Below, one piece after another: positions 1-8,471 of a DNA stretch of 64,000 bases. The notes below the pieces were generated by a model. The model searched no databases, was not told where the DNA came from, and saw only the letters and a program-made list of their open reading frames with translations. The stretch is taken from contig VXSB01000035.1 in assembly GCA_009838175.1 (NCBI GenBank), forward strand, positions 30,161-94,160. Direction: 5' to 3'. The number at the start of each line of letters is the position of its first letter. Positions within the stretch are counted from its first letter, which is position 1. The DNA comes from Chloroflexota bacterium (lineage in GTDB: Bacteria > Chloroflexota > Dehalococcoidia > Lucifugimonadales > Lucifugimonadaceae). The position numbers and the translations under genes are program-made.

Positions 1-2475
1 CCGAAACTCCAGGATGTGTGGGATAAACCCGATTACGGATTCAATCCCCACATCACGTTGTATGACGGCCCGTCACGAGAGTTCGCCAATCGGCTCTGGG
101 ATGTTGTGTCAAGACGTTCCTATGGGGTCTCATTCGTAGCGGGACCATTAACGCAGCTGGTTTCATCTCGAAGAAATCAGGGTGCTATGAACCTCCATGC
201 CAGTCTTGATTCAAGACTCCTAAAAGAAACGACCGGCTTAGACCTTGATGGAGTAACGATTGATTCTCTTGCGTGGGATCTGCGGCTTCAGGCGATAGAT
301 AAATTGTGTGAATATCTGTCGACGATGGAATCCGGTTTGGGTTCGTCTCGATCGCGGAGGCGCGCTCGCGCAGCTACCGAACTTGAGATTCAAGAGGTCG
401 ACCCCTCATCGCCGTTGCTGGTTGCGATAAAAACTTTAGCAAAGAAGAACAGTGCAACATTAGGCTTTCTGCCTGAGGGTGCGTTCGACGCCTACGCGGA
501 ACGCGGATGGATTTTGGCAGCAGTTGCCGATGGCGACGTGGCGGGATTTGTGGTTTACCGCGTATCAAATATGAGAGCAGTACTCGTTCATTTGTGCACT
601 GAGGAAACGCATCGGGGGCAAGGGATCGCCAAGCGATTGTTCCGAAGCGTTGTCGAAAGAACCAGCCAATTACGAGGAATCCTCGCGAATACTCGGCGTG
701 ATTTCCCTGCCCACACTATGTGGCCCAGATTGGGCTTCGCGGCTATTGGCGAAAAACCGGGTAGGGGAGCAAGGCCCTCAGTACTCACTCGCTGGTGGTA
801 TGAGCATCCACATCCGACGCTCTTTTCAAACCCCACGCTGCACACAAGCGCGCAATCACCGATCGAAGTTGCCATCGACCTAAACATTTTCTACGACCTC
901 GTGACTTCGTCTTCGAGGAAAGGCGCAGAAGAATCTCGCTCACTTCAAAACGACTGGCTCATCGACGAAATACAGCTATGTGTGACTGGAGAGTTGTTCA
1001 ACGAGATAACTAGGTTGGCAAGTCCAGAAGTCAGGCAAGGACAAAGAGACCTTGCTCATGAGTTCACGCGTATTTCTGGCCCGGTCGAAGTTTTTGATAG
1101 CTGTTACACAAAGTTGTCTTCGATCATGGGCTTGGCCAAGAATGACCGAGAGTCGTCAGATCTGCGACATCTGGCGCACACGGCCGCCGCCGAAGTTGAA
1201 TTTTTCGTAACCCGGGACGAGAAAATACTGAAGTTTCGTAAAGAGATAGAAAACGAAACTGGGGTCATTGCGATGCGACCTGCCGATCTGTTGATCGAGA
1301 TCGACCAAGTTAGGAATTTGGCCTCGTATCAACCAGTACGCTTGCTCGGAACCGCGCTTGAAGTAAGAAAAGTAGAGCGACAACAGCGCGAAAACCTTGA
1401 AATTTTCTTTATCAACAGGGCCTTCGGAGAAAAAAAATCCGATTTTCGGCGAACACTGTCTACGATCTTGCCGTCGAATCCGGCCGTGGAGTCAGCGGTC
1501 ATCCTCGATAACGGTGAGCCAATGGCTCTATACGGCACGGACCGAACAAATCCGGATATTCTGACGGTCCCCTGCCTCAGATTTTACCGGGGACGACTGG
1601 CGCGCACACTCGCCAGACAGATAATAGCGATGGTTATCGAATCTTCAACAGCGAACCATTGCTCAATAACTAGTGTCACGGATGATTGGTTGGAACCGTA
1701 TGTCGAAGAGGCTCTAGCCGAAAGTGGGTTCGTGAAAGTCGGGGTACGGTGGATAAAACTCAACTATGCCGCCATTGGCACCGGATCAGATGTCTCTGCA
1801 GGACTCGAAAAACTATTGGAGCATGCCAGGTGTTCAGGATTCGAACTTCCTGTAACTCAAAGGTTTCCGCTACGAATACTACGTCGTTTGACAGCGGACG
1901 AAACCGCCCTCTTAGAAAAGAATCTTCGACCGTTAAAACTCACAAATGATTCGTTGGACACGTTGGTGATACCGATACAGCCGCGTTGGGCTCAACACTT
2001 ATTTGACGCGGGTTTGGCGGAACAAACCCTCTTTGGGGCGCGCCCTGATCTGGTAATGACTTGCGAAAATGCCTACTACCGATCACCACGTGCTTTGGGC
2101 AACACATCCGTTCCATTTCGAATTCTGTGGTACGTATCTGAAGACGACAGATACGCGGGCACTGGCCAGATCCGCGCATATTCAGTCGGGTCGAGTGTCG
2201 AGGTTTTGGCAGCCAGCGAAGCGCATAGTCGTTACAAGCGTCTGGGTGTGTACGATTGGCACCAAGTTCGTGAAATATCAGACGGAGATCCCGACGGCCT
2301 AACTATGGTTATCCGGTTCCGCGATACAGAGATATTCGACAGGCCGATCAACAGAGACAGATTTAGCAGGTTGTTAGAAGCATCAGACCAGAAAAAACCG
2401 CTCCTGATGGCTCCGCAACGAATTTCGGAATCTGCGTTTGCAGACATTTATAAAGAAGGTCAGTCTTGGCTCTGA
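1..2475 (+). CDS. Multidomain GNAT-PIN-PUA/ASCH-like protein, N-terminus cut by window edge
   Basis: The frame is open to base 1, so the track's GTG at 16 is probably internal. Numbering from that GTG: HITL at 12-15 and HAS at 61-63 look like the two HxT/S motifs of a 2H (2'-5' RNA ligase-like) phosphoesterase, though they are close together. Residues 122-250 form a GNAT acetyltransferase with the acetyl-CoA loop RGQGIA at 200-205. Residues 284-425 form a PIN ribonuclease with the acidic set D288, E330, D382 and D401 (VTRDEKIL). Residues 450-585 look like a degenerate second GNAT fold. Residues 646-790 begin with VIPIQPRWAQ, close to the ASCH opening motif of the next gene, so a PUA/ASCH-like end is likely. 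The stop overlaps the next start by 10 bases, indicating an operon. Base composition is more AT-rich than the rest of the window. The biological role is unknown; the domain set points to RNA. Confidence 0.8.
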   Translation, partial: PKLQDVWDKPDYGFNPHITLYDGPSREFANRLWDVVSRRSYGVSFVAGPLTQLVSSRRNQGAMNLHASLDSRLLKETTGLDLDGVTIDSLAWDLRLQAIDKLCEYLSTMESGLGSSRSRRRARAATELEIQEVDPSSPLLVAIKTLAKKNSATLGFLPEGAFDAYAERGWILAAVADGDVAGFVVYRVSNMRAVLVHLCTEETHRGQGIAKRLFRSVVERTSQLRGILANTRRDFPAHTMWPRLGFAAIGEKPGRGARPSVLTRWWYEHPHPTLFSNPTLHTSAQSPIEVAIDLNIFYDLVTSSSRKGAEESRSLQNDWLIDEIQLCVTGELFNEITRLASPEVRQGQRDLAHEFTRISGPVEVFDSCYTKLSSIMGLAKNDRESSDLRHLAHTAAAEVEFFVTRDEKILKFRKEIENETGVIAMRPADLLIEIDQVRNLASYQPVRLLGTALEVRKVERQQRENLEIFFINRAFGEKKSDFRRTLSTILPSNPAVESAVILDNGEPMALYGTDRTNPDILTVPCLRFYRGRLARTLARQIIAMVIESSTANHCSITSVTDDWLEPYVEEALAESGFVKVGVRWIKLNYAAIGTGSDVSAGLEKLLEHARCSGFELPVTQRFPLRILRRLTADETALLEKNLRPLKLTNDSLDTLVIPIQPRWAQHLFDAGLAEQTLFGARPDLVMTCENAYYRSPRALGNTSVPFRILWYVSEDDRYAGTGQIRAYSVGSSVEVLAASEAHSRYKRLGVYDWHQVREISDGDPDGLTMVIRFRDTEIFDRPINRDRFSRLLEASDQKKPLLMAPQRISESAFADIYKEGQSWL

Positions 2476-3050
2476 GCAACGGGGCGGCTGAATTCTTGGT
2501 TCTGTCCGTAAAACCCAAATTCGCTGAAGCTATTGTTGATGGACGCAAGACAATCGAGATTAGGCGCCAAAAGCCCAACGTGAAACCAGGCACTCTCGGG
2601 TTCGTGTACTCGTCTTCACCCACGCAGGCGGTGGTTGGGTCATTCCGAGTGGACAGGGTATTCTCTACAACTCCCGAGGAACTTTGGGTTGAAGCAGAAG
2701 CCCATGCCGAAATCTCAAAGCGGGATTTCGACGACTATTTCGCAGGTGTTGGCATCGGTCATGGCATCATCGTGTCTTGCGGTAAGCGGTTCCAAAAACC
2801 CATAAAACTTTCCCAATTGCGGCTTGTTTGGCCTGGGTGGAAACCCCCGCGCAGTTTCGGTTATCTAGTTGCCACTGATGCGTACTCATTGAGATTGATG
2901 TCGGCGTTCCGACATCGAATGATCAATGACGGACAACAGACGGGGATGTCTATTGACGTTCGTGATGAAAGCGATTCTTTGCGGGACCAAAGAGGTGCGT
3001 TTCATCTGAAAAGCCACGAGTTGAAAGCTTTAATTTCGCTTTTGAGTTGA
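2466..3050 (+). CDS. ASCH-domain protein
   Basis: A 194-residue protein starting at TTG 2466, six bases after an AGAAGG ribosome site that lies inside the upstream gene. The opening LVLSVKPKFAEAIVDGRKTIEIRR is the ASCH/PUA-like signature (G26-R-K28-T-I-E31-I-R). ASCH domains are small RNA-binding folds. One member, E. coli YqfB, hydrolyses N4-acetylcytidine, but its essential threonine is Glu31 here, so that activity cannot be assumed. Residues beyond about 125 (YLVATDAYSLRLMSAFRHRM onward) match nothing I recognise. Translational coupling to the GNAT-PIN protein says the two work together. The ASCH call is firm; the role is open. Confidence 0.8.
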   Translation: MALSNGAAEFLVLSVKPKFAEAIVDGRKTIEIRRQKPNVKPGTLGFVYSSSPTQAVVGSFRVDRVFSTTPEELWVEAEAHAEISKRDFDDYFAGVGIGHGIIVSCGKRFQKPIKLSQLRLVWPGWKPPRSFGYLVATDAYSLRLMSAFRHRMINDGQQTGMSIDVRDESDSLRDQRGAFHLKSHELKALISLLS

Positions 3051-3193
3051 GATGTCGGAATCGGTTGCAGCCTACTTGGCACGCCTTCAGATCTTAGAAT
3101 CCGACCGACTGGCCAAACCTAATCCGACACTTCATTCACAACCGCTCCATTACTGAAGGTGGCCCTATCAGCGTGGCACTGTATGGAGCGTTC

Positions 3194-3302
3194 TCAAACC
3201 CCCACCGGTCTTGACAGCTTCCCTCCGTCGAAGATGACCTCGGCTCCGGTCATGTAGCTGATTCGTCAGAGGCGAGAAAGACCACACCGCAACCCTTATC
3301 CT
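3194..3302 (-). pseudogene. SDR gene 3'-end remnant with frameshift
   Basis: Read on the minus strand this gives VFLASDES, then a one-base shift, then YMTGAEVIFDGGKL and a TGA at 3194-3196. It matches the C-terminus of the SDR at 11789-12589 (LFLASDESSYMTGTELIIDGGKL) in order and in DNA: gattcgtc, tcatgtagct and ctccgtcga are shared. Only the last ~35 codons survive, and a base is missing at the GAATC-AGCTACATG junction. It is a decayed copy of a related SDR, truncated at the edge of the AT-rich operon. Confidence 0.75.
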
Positions 3303-3434
3303 AACGCCTCTCCTAAAACGCGAGGCCACAAAACGCCACTGATATCCGCGGTTCCATGCCCCAAATCCCGATTCAGAAAACCCTCATTTTCGAACAAGTA
3401 TTAAACTTCATCAAAAACTAATCTTGCCGCCAAA

Positions 3435-3452
3435 TTGCCGCTCCAGCGGCAA
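3435..3452. repeat. 18-base perfect palindrome TTGCCGCTCCAGCGGCAA
   Basis: Arms TTGCCGCT and AGCGGCAA with a CC centre. A one-mismatch copy sits at 3590-3607. The core TGCCGCTCCCAGCGGCA recurs in the inverted repeat at 19022-19108, so this is a dispersed palindrome family. Confidence 0.6.
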
Positions 3453-3589
3453 GTTTGTTCTAAATTCCACTTCCAGTCACACCCGGAAATCCTACGAAAA
3501 CCAGCACTTCACACCTCGTATGTGCTAATACCCCGCACATACCTAGCGCTGCATCCCGAATCCCATCACAAAACACCCCTGTCATGATC

Positions 3590-3648
3590 TTGCCGCTCCA
3601 GAGGCAATTTGCGGCAATTTGGCGGCAAGAGCGGCAATTCAGCGGCAA
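3590..3648. repeat. GCGGCAA direct-repeat cluster upstream of the permease
   Basis: An imperfect palindrome (TTGCCGCTCCAGAGGCAA, 3590-3607) is followed by GCGGCAA at 3611, 3622, 3631 and 3642, at spacings of 11, 9 and 11 bases, roughly one helical turn. Such phased heptamers can be a multi-site operator or a remnant of a repeat element. Nothing shows which. Confidence 0.5.
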
Positions 3649-3764
3649 AATTTCATCACTACACCCGAGCTGATTCAACCCCACTCACACCTATCCGCGT
3701 ATGATTGCGAAAGGTCTGTTCCGGCCATTTCCGCCGGTTTTCTTGACCTCAAACACACGGCAAC

Positions 3765-5492
3765 ATGCGCGTCAACGAACACATACGATACCAGCCCGAC
3801 GACAAGCCTCCTCCCCTCGTTACCCTAAGCGTCGCGTCTCAGGGCGTTGTTATTGCGGTGTCGAATACCGCTGCGTTGGTGACGATATTCGTCTTGGCAT
3901 CGGGTGGTAGCGAAGGATACCTGTCGTGGGCGCTTTTTGCTTCGCTGATAATCGCCGGTGCCATCACCGCTCTCCACGCCGCCAAATTGGGCCGCATCGC
4001 ACCGGGCTACATCCTCCTGATGGGACCTGCCGCTCCGTTCATGGCCGTATGCGTGTTGGCCATCACACAAGGCGGGTTCGCGCTAATGTCGAACCTGATT
4101 GTCGCCGCCTCACTCGTCCAGTTCGCCCTCGCGTTCTGGCTCGCACAACTCCGACGCATCATCACCCCCGTAGTCTCCGGCGTCGCCTTCATGCTCATTT
4201 CAGCATCCGCTATGCCCATCGCCATCGCCAGACTCGAAAACGTCCCCGCTGACGCTTCTCCTTTGGCCGGACCCGCGGTCGGCGTCGCCGCTTTGATCGT
4301 TGCTGCGATCCTGATGCTCCGCGCCACCGGTGTACTGCGGCTGTTCGCCATCCCTGTAACCATCGCCGCGGGCTGGGTTGTCGCCATTCCGCTTGGAGTG
4401 TTCGATTTTCGGTCCGCGCTCGACGCTCCGTGGTTTGGTCTGCCGCAATTCTCCGCGTGGCCCGGTTTCAGTTCTATCCGCCTCGAAGACTTTCTCGCAC
4501 TGCTTCCCGTCTTCCTAATCGTCAGCATCGTCGTGGGAATCAAGGCCAGCAACGAGGGGGCCGCTATTCAGCAGGTGTCATGGCGGATCCCGCGCGCCGT
4601 AGACTTCCGCGGCGTACAAGGGACGCTCAACGTAAGCGGCGTCGGCATACTGCTCGCCGGCATCGCTGGTACGCTCCCTCCACTCAACTACCTACCCTCC
4701 TCGATCGCGCTTATCAATTTCACTGCCGTCGCCGCACGCCGCGCAGGGTTTGTCATGGGTGCTGTGCTCATCGCAATCGCACTCCTGCCCAAGATCGTCG
4801 CCGTTCTACTCACCATCCCCCGACCCGTTACCGGTGTGATTCTCATGATCGTGATGGGCCTCCTATTCGTAGAAGGAATTCGCACGGTCCTGCAAGACGG
4901 TTTCAGCCAGCAAAAAGCGATCATTGTCGGATTGGCGCTCTCCATCGGTATCGGTTTGCAGACGCACAACATTCTCGCCGAACCTCTTGGGAGCATCTGG
5001 GGAGTGGCGTTCGGCAATAGCGTCGTAGTCGGCATCCTAGCCGCGGTCCTGATGTCGCTGCTGCTGGAAATCACCGCTTCCAGACGCCGGAGGTTCGAAA
5101 CTGAGCTCGACATCTCGGCACTACCCGATATCCAAGAGTTCCTGCGTGGACTAGCTTCCAAGATGCGATGGAGCGAGGAATCCATCGCGAAACTGTCCTC
5201 CGCCGGCGAAGAGACGCTGTCCACGATGTTGGAGCTGCGCGACGATTACGATGTGGAAAAAATACCTCGTCTGGTTATCATCGCGCGACCCGGCGGCCGT
5301 GCTATGGAGATGGAGTTTCTGGCGGTGTTTTCCGAGGAGAACATTGAAGATCGCATCTCTTACATGAGTGAACAGGCCGAGGCACCGGATGTGAGTGAGC
5401 TTTCGTTCCGACTCCTCCGCCACTACGCCTCATCGGTGCGGCATCGCAAATACCATGGAATCGACATCGTCACGGTACAAGTCGATGCATAA
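3765..5492 (+). CDS. NCS2-type nucleobase/xanthine-uracil permease with C-terminal soluble domain
   Basis: 575 residues. Residues 20-435 are a chain of about 12-14 hydrophobic segments with the general pattern of NAT/NCS2 purine and pyrimidine:cation symporters (for example GTLPPLNYLPSSIALINFTA and PRPVTGVILMIVMGLLF). This would be an inner-membrane importer. From RRRRFETELD at about 440 to the end there is a soluble 135-residue tail. Its pieces SSAGEETLSTMLEL and FRLLRHYASSVRHRKY resemble the N and C parts of an anti-sigma/GHKL ATPase domain, without clear nucleotide-binding boxes. No good ribosome site precedes the ATG. The permease assignment is fairly sure; the substrate is not shown. Confidence 0.7.
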   Translation: MRVNEHIRYQPDDKPPPLVTLSVASQGVVIAVSNTAALVTIFVLASGGSEGYLSWALFASLIIAGAITALHAAKLGRIAPGYILLMGPAAPFMAVCVLAITQGGFALMSNLIVAASLVQFALAFWLAQLRRIITPVVSGVAFMLISASAMPIAIARLENVPADASPLAGPAVGVAALIVAAILMLRATGVLRLFAIPVTIAAGWVVAIPLGVFDFRSALDAPWFGLPQFSAWPGFSSIRLEDFLALLPVFLIVSIVVGIKASNEGAAIQQVSWRIPRAVDFRGVQGTLNVSGVGILLAGIAGTLPPLNYLPSSIALINFTAVAARRAGFVMGAVLIAIALLPKIVAVLLTIPRPVTGVILMIVMGLLFVEGIRTVLQDGFSQQKAIIVGLALSIGIGLQTHNILAEPLGSIWGVAFGNSVVVGILAAVLMSLLLEITASRRRRFETELDISALPDIQEFLRGLASKMRWSEESIAKLSSAGEETLSTMLELRDDYDVEKIPRLVIIARPGGRAMEMEFLAVFSEENIEDRISYMSEQAEAPDVSELSFRLLRHYASSVRHRKYHGIDIVTVQVDA

Positions 5493-5575
5493 CCGTATCT
5501 GTGATGATCCTCGGGATTTAACTTTCGATGGGACACATTCAGGTACGAGAATTTAACCACAAGAAAGGTACTGAA

Positions 5576-5863
5576 ATGGCTGGATATCTGATAGCGGAAC
5601 TAAACGTTACGGACCAAGAACTGTTCGCAGAATTCGCAACTAAGATTGTCGAACTCGTCAAAGACTATGACGGCCGGTATCTGGTGCGTGGCGGCGAAAC
5701 TGAAGTCATCGAGGGAGACTGGTCCCCGCAGCGCGTAGTCGTCATCGAGTTCGACAGCTACGAACGTGTCCAAGCCTTCGCCCATTCAGCGGAATACAAA
5801 GAACTCGCCGAGATTCGCTCGAACAGCAGCACTTCCAGCACCATAATCGTCGACGGAGTTTAG
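5576..5863 (+). CDS. DUF1330 family protein
   Basis: 95 residues from ATG 5576; the longer track ORF is not used because AAGAAAGG lies just before this ATG. The sequence AGYLIAELNVTD...YLVRGGETEVIEGDW...VVIEFDSYERVQAF...EYKEL is the DUF1330 pattern, a small dimeric alpha-beta barrel related to ABM/EthD proteins. The catalytic role of the family is not established. It follows the permease by 83 bases in the same direction and may share its transcript. Confidence 0.85.
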   Translation: MAGYLIAELNVTDQELFAEFATKIVELVKDYDGRYLVRGGETEVIEGDWSPQRVVVIEFDSYERVQAFAHSAEYKELAEIRSNSSTSSTIIVDGV

Positions 5864-5948
5864 TTCCGAACTCGACCTCTGACTGAGACGGGGTCCTCTG
5901 CAATTCGGAATTTCAGTCAGCTTGCCGCAACGCCTCGCTCGATGTGGA

Positions 5949-6839
5949 CTATGACGACCTGATCTCCACGCCTGCCGCTTCCTCTTGCAGTCGATATATC
6001 ACGTGTGTGTCCATATCTCCCCAGCCGCGGTTGCCGCACTGTATGGAGATTTGCTCCACGATATTGGCAACGGGCATCGGAACGCTTAGTTCGCGGGCCA
6101 ACTCGCTTGCCAGTGATATGTCCTTTCGTGCGAGTGCTTGGCGGAACGACGGCGGGTCGTATTTACCTAGAAATACGGTTCGCTCTAAGCCTTCCTTTTG
6201 AGTGCCGAGTATGCTCCGACTGCCTGCCTCCATCAGCGCATCTAGGTCTAGTCCAGCCTTCATGCCGAGCGTGAGACCCTCGGCTACGACCTGTCTGACG
6301 GCCAGAGTGATCATGTTGTTTACGAGCTTGCAGGTGCTTCCCATGCCTAGCTCGCCTTGGTAGACGATCTTGTCTGTGAAGGATTCGAACACGGGGAGGA
6401 GTCGCTCGTAGACGTCCTTGTCGCCGCTTGGCATCACGATGACTTCGCTACTCGCAGCATCGGCGGGGCTTGCGAGCACCGGTGCGTCTAGGACGTGGGC
6501 GCCTTTTTGCTCGAATGTCTTGCCTATTTCGCGGATTAAGGATGGGCGGCTGGTGGAGAGGTCGACGTATACCTTGCCCGAGCTCACTCCGCTCAGGATT
6601 CCGTCGCGACCCAAGGCGATCTCCTCTACCTCAGGTGGTCCCGGCACGGAGGTCATGATGATATCGCTGACTTCAGCAACCTCGGCTGGCGATGCCGCCA
6701 ACCGGGCGCCACCTTCCAGTAGGGGGCGCGTCGCACCCTCGCGCGCGTCGTAGACAGCCATGGTAAACCCGGCCCTCTGGATATTCAGCGCCATCGGGGT
6801 GCCCAGGTTGCCGAGTCCTATGAAGCCTACCGTTTCCAT
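5949..6839 (-). CDS. 3-hydroxyisobutyrate dehydrogenase-family oxidoreductase
   Basis: 296 residues, start supported by GGAGG on the minus strand seven bases upstream. An NAD(P)-binding Rossmann fold opens at GFIGLGNLG (5-13). The substrate-binding motif DLSTSRP is at 93-99 and the catalytic lysine is K171 in GSTCKLVNNM. These mark the beta-hydroxyacid dehydrogenase family (3-hydroxyisobutyrate, tartronate semialdehyde, 6-phosphogluconate-like). The usual glycine-rich stretch after LDAPV is instead LASPADAASS, so the substrate is uncertain. It stands alone, convergent with DUF1330. Confidence 0.85.
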   Translation of the reverse strand: METVGFIGLGNLGTPMALNIQRAGFTMAVYDAREGATRPLLEGGARLAASPAEVAEVSDIIMTSVPGPPEVEEIALGRDGILSGVSSGKVYVDLSTSRPSLIREIGKTFEQKGAHVLDAPVLASPADAASSEVIVMPSGDKDVYERLLPVFESFTDKIVYQGELGMGSTCKLVNNMITLAVRQVVAEGLTLGMKAGLDLDALMEAGSRSILGTQKEGLERTVFLGKYDPPSFRQALARKDISLASELARELSVPMPVANIVEQISIQCGNRGWGDMDTHVIYRLQEEAAGVEIRSS

Positions 6840-7043
6840 GCCAGCCTCCGTCCGTTTAGGGACTACATCTTTGCATTTTTGCGCTTGGGTGAACTACCGA
6901 ACTACGGAAGTCGTCGTTTACGTCTCGTTACGGCGTCACTTTCGCACGCACGCGCAACATATCAGTTGGCAGTCATGCTAAATTTAAAGGCGACGCAGTT
7001 GCTTTCAGTTACTGCTTGACGATATGTACCTGCGAGGCTTTCA

Positions 7044-8432
7044 ATGACTACCGCAGTTAGCAGAGATACAGACACTGCACTTATGGCCCACCTTTTGCGA
7101 CGGGCTGGCTTTGGAGCGACGCGAGACCAGATCGACGAATACGTCGCCAAGGGCTACGACGAAACCGTCGAAGAGCTTCTACATCCGGAATACTCGGAGC
7201 CTGAAGATCAGGACTTGCTCGACCGCTACTTCATCGCTTCTGTGGAGGCAAGATCGGTAGGTCACGCCGATCCGCAGTGGGCATGGCGCATGGCTACCAC
7301 CACCAAACATCTCGAAGAGAAGATCGCCCTCTTCTGGCACGGTTTACTGGCGGTCGGCGGCATCAAGCTCGACCATGGGATGGAGATGCTCACGGAGATC
7401 GATCTCTTCCGCCGCTACGGACTCGGCAAGTTCCGCGACATTCTGCTCGAAATATCCCGCAATCCGGGAATGATGTACTGGTTGGACAACCAGAATAGCC
7501 ACAAGGGCGCGCCAAACGAAAACTACGGTCGAGAGTTGCTCGAACTGTTTTCGATGGGCATCGATGAAATGGGGGAGGGCGCGTACACCGAAGACGATGT
7601 CAAGGCCGCGGCCCGAGCCTTCACCGGGTGGGCATCTAAGCCGACTATGCCACCATTCTTCCTAGGTCCGTTCCCGATGGAATTCCAGTTCGATCCTAAC
7701 GATCACGACGACGGCGAAAAAGAATTCCTCGGCGAAGTCGGTAACTGGAATGGCGAAGACATCGTAGAGATTACCGTGCGTCAGCGGGCAACGGCGGAGT
7801 TCATATCCAGAAGGCTTTACCAGTTCTTCGTGGCTGACGAAGCGGACGAGGATGAAGTCCAACGGCTGGCCGATGTCTTCGAGGAGAACGATGGCGAGAT
7901 ACGCGCCGTGCTTCGGGCGATCTTCAAGTCCGATCACTTCAAGTCCGAAGCGATCCGCTATCGCAAAGTAAAGAGCCCGACCGAGTTGGTGTTTGGCGTA
8001 GCGAGATTGACGGACCGATTCGATCTGCCAGATATGGACGCGTCTCAGCTGGCTTCTCAGACGATGTTCATGGGGCAGTTTTTGCTTAACCCGCCCAGCG
8101 TTGAGGGTTGGCACGAGGGAGAGGAGTGGATCGACAGCGGCGCACTGGTCGAGCGGATCAACTTTGCCTCAACCGAACTGGAACGTAGAGACGCGCCCGG
8201 CATCCAGCGAATGGTGGACCTCGTGAGCGAAGCCGGCGGTATGGGTTCGACAGAGTACGTGGCTGCGTGCCTCGACGCGATGGGTTGCATCGACATCTCT
8301 GACCGAACGTTCGGGCTAATCGCTGAACATGCATCAAGTCAGATGGAACCAACGAACGAAGACGAAGAAACCGACCGCGCCATCGAGATATTCCAGTTGA
8401 TCGCTTCAACACCCGACTACCAATACTGCTGA
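7044..8432 (+). CDS. DUF1800 family protein
   Basis: 462 residues. LMAHLLRRAGFGAT near the start, FWHGLL, LLEISRNPGMMYWLDNQNSHKGAPNENYGRELLELFSMG and AAARAFTGW are the DUF1800 landmarks. DUF1800 genes are regularly paired with DUF1501 genes, as here, where the partner starts 39 bases downstream. Many relatives carry export signals; this one begins MTTAVSRDTD with no signal peptide. Biochemical function is unknown. It is probably the first gene of a DUF1800-DUF1501-NHL operon. Confidence 0.9.
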   Translation: MTTAVSRDTDTALMAHLLRRAGFGATRDQIDEYVAKGYDETVEELLHPEYSEPEDQDLLDRYFIASVEARSVGHADPQWAWRMATTTKHLEEKIALFWHGLLAVGGIKLDHGMEMLTEIDLFRRYGLGKFRDILLEISRNPGMMYWLDNQNSHKGAPNENYGRELLELFSMGIDEMGEGAYTEDDVKAAARAFTGWASKPTMPPFFLGPFPMEFQFDPNDHDDGEKEFLGEVGNWNGEDIVEITVRQRATAEFISRRLYQFFVADEADEDEVQRLADVFEENDGEIRAVLRAIFKSDHFKSEAIRYRKVKSPTELVFGVARLTDRFDLPDMDASQLASQTMFMGQFLLNPPSVEGWHEGEEWIDSGALVERINFASTELERRDAPGIQRMVDLVSEAGGMGSTEYVAACLDAMGCIDISDRTFGLIAEHASSQMEPTNEDEETDRAIEIFQLIASTPDYQYC

Positions 8433-8471
8433 TACGAACAACGGCACAAAAAATACGCAGGAGATACTCCA

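Larger units (their letters stand above)
3051..3764. other. 714-base gene-free interval: gene remnant plus repeats
   Basis: No convincing intact gene; the short ORFs in the track here have no family signature. The interval holds a minus-strand SDR remnant (3194-3302), featureless AT-rich sequence at about 3303-3425, one perfect palindrome TTGCCGCTCCAGCGGCAA (3435-3452), an imperfect copy (3590-3607), and a run of GCGGCAA repeats up to 3648, ahead of the permease gene. It separates the AT-rich GNAT-PIN/ASCH operon from ordinary metabolic genes. Confidence 0.6.

Noticed and set aside
3590-3648. CRISPR array
   Set aside because: Repeat units are only seven bases with 2-4 base gaps and no spacers; no cas genes.
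3460-3910. Short ORFs in the gap before the permease
   Set aside because: Composed of repeat sequence or overlapping the permease frame; no motifs.
4007-4552. 181-residue minus-strand ORF
   Set aside because: Antisense to the permease; no recognisable domain.
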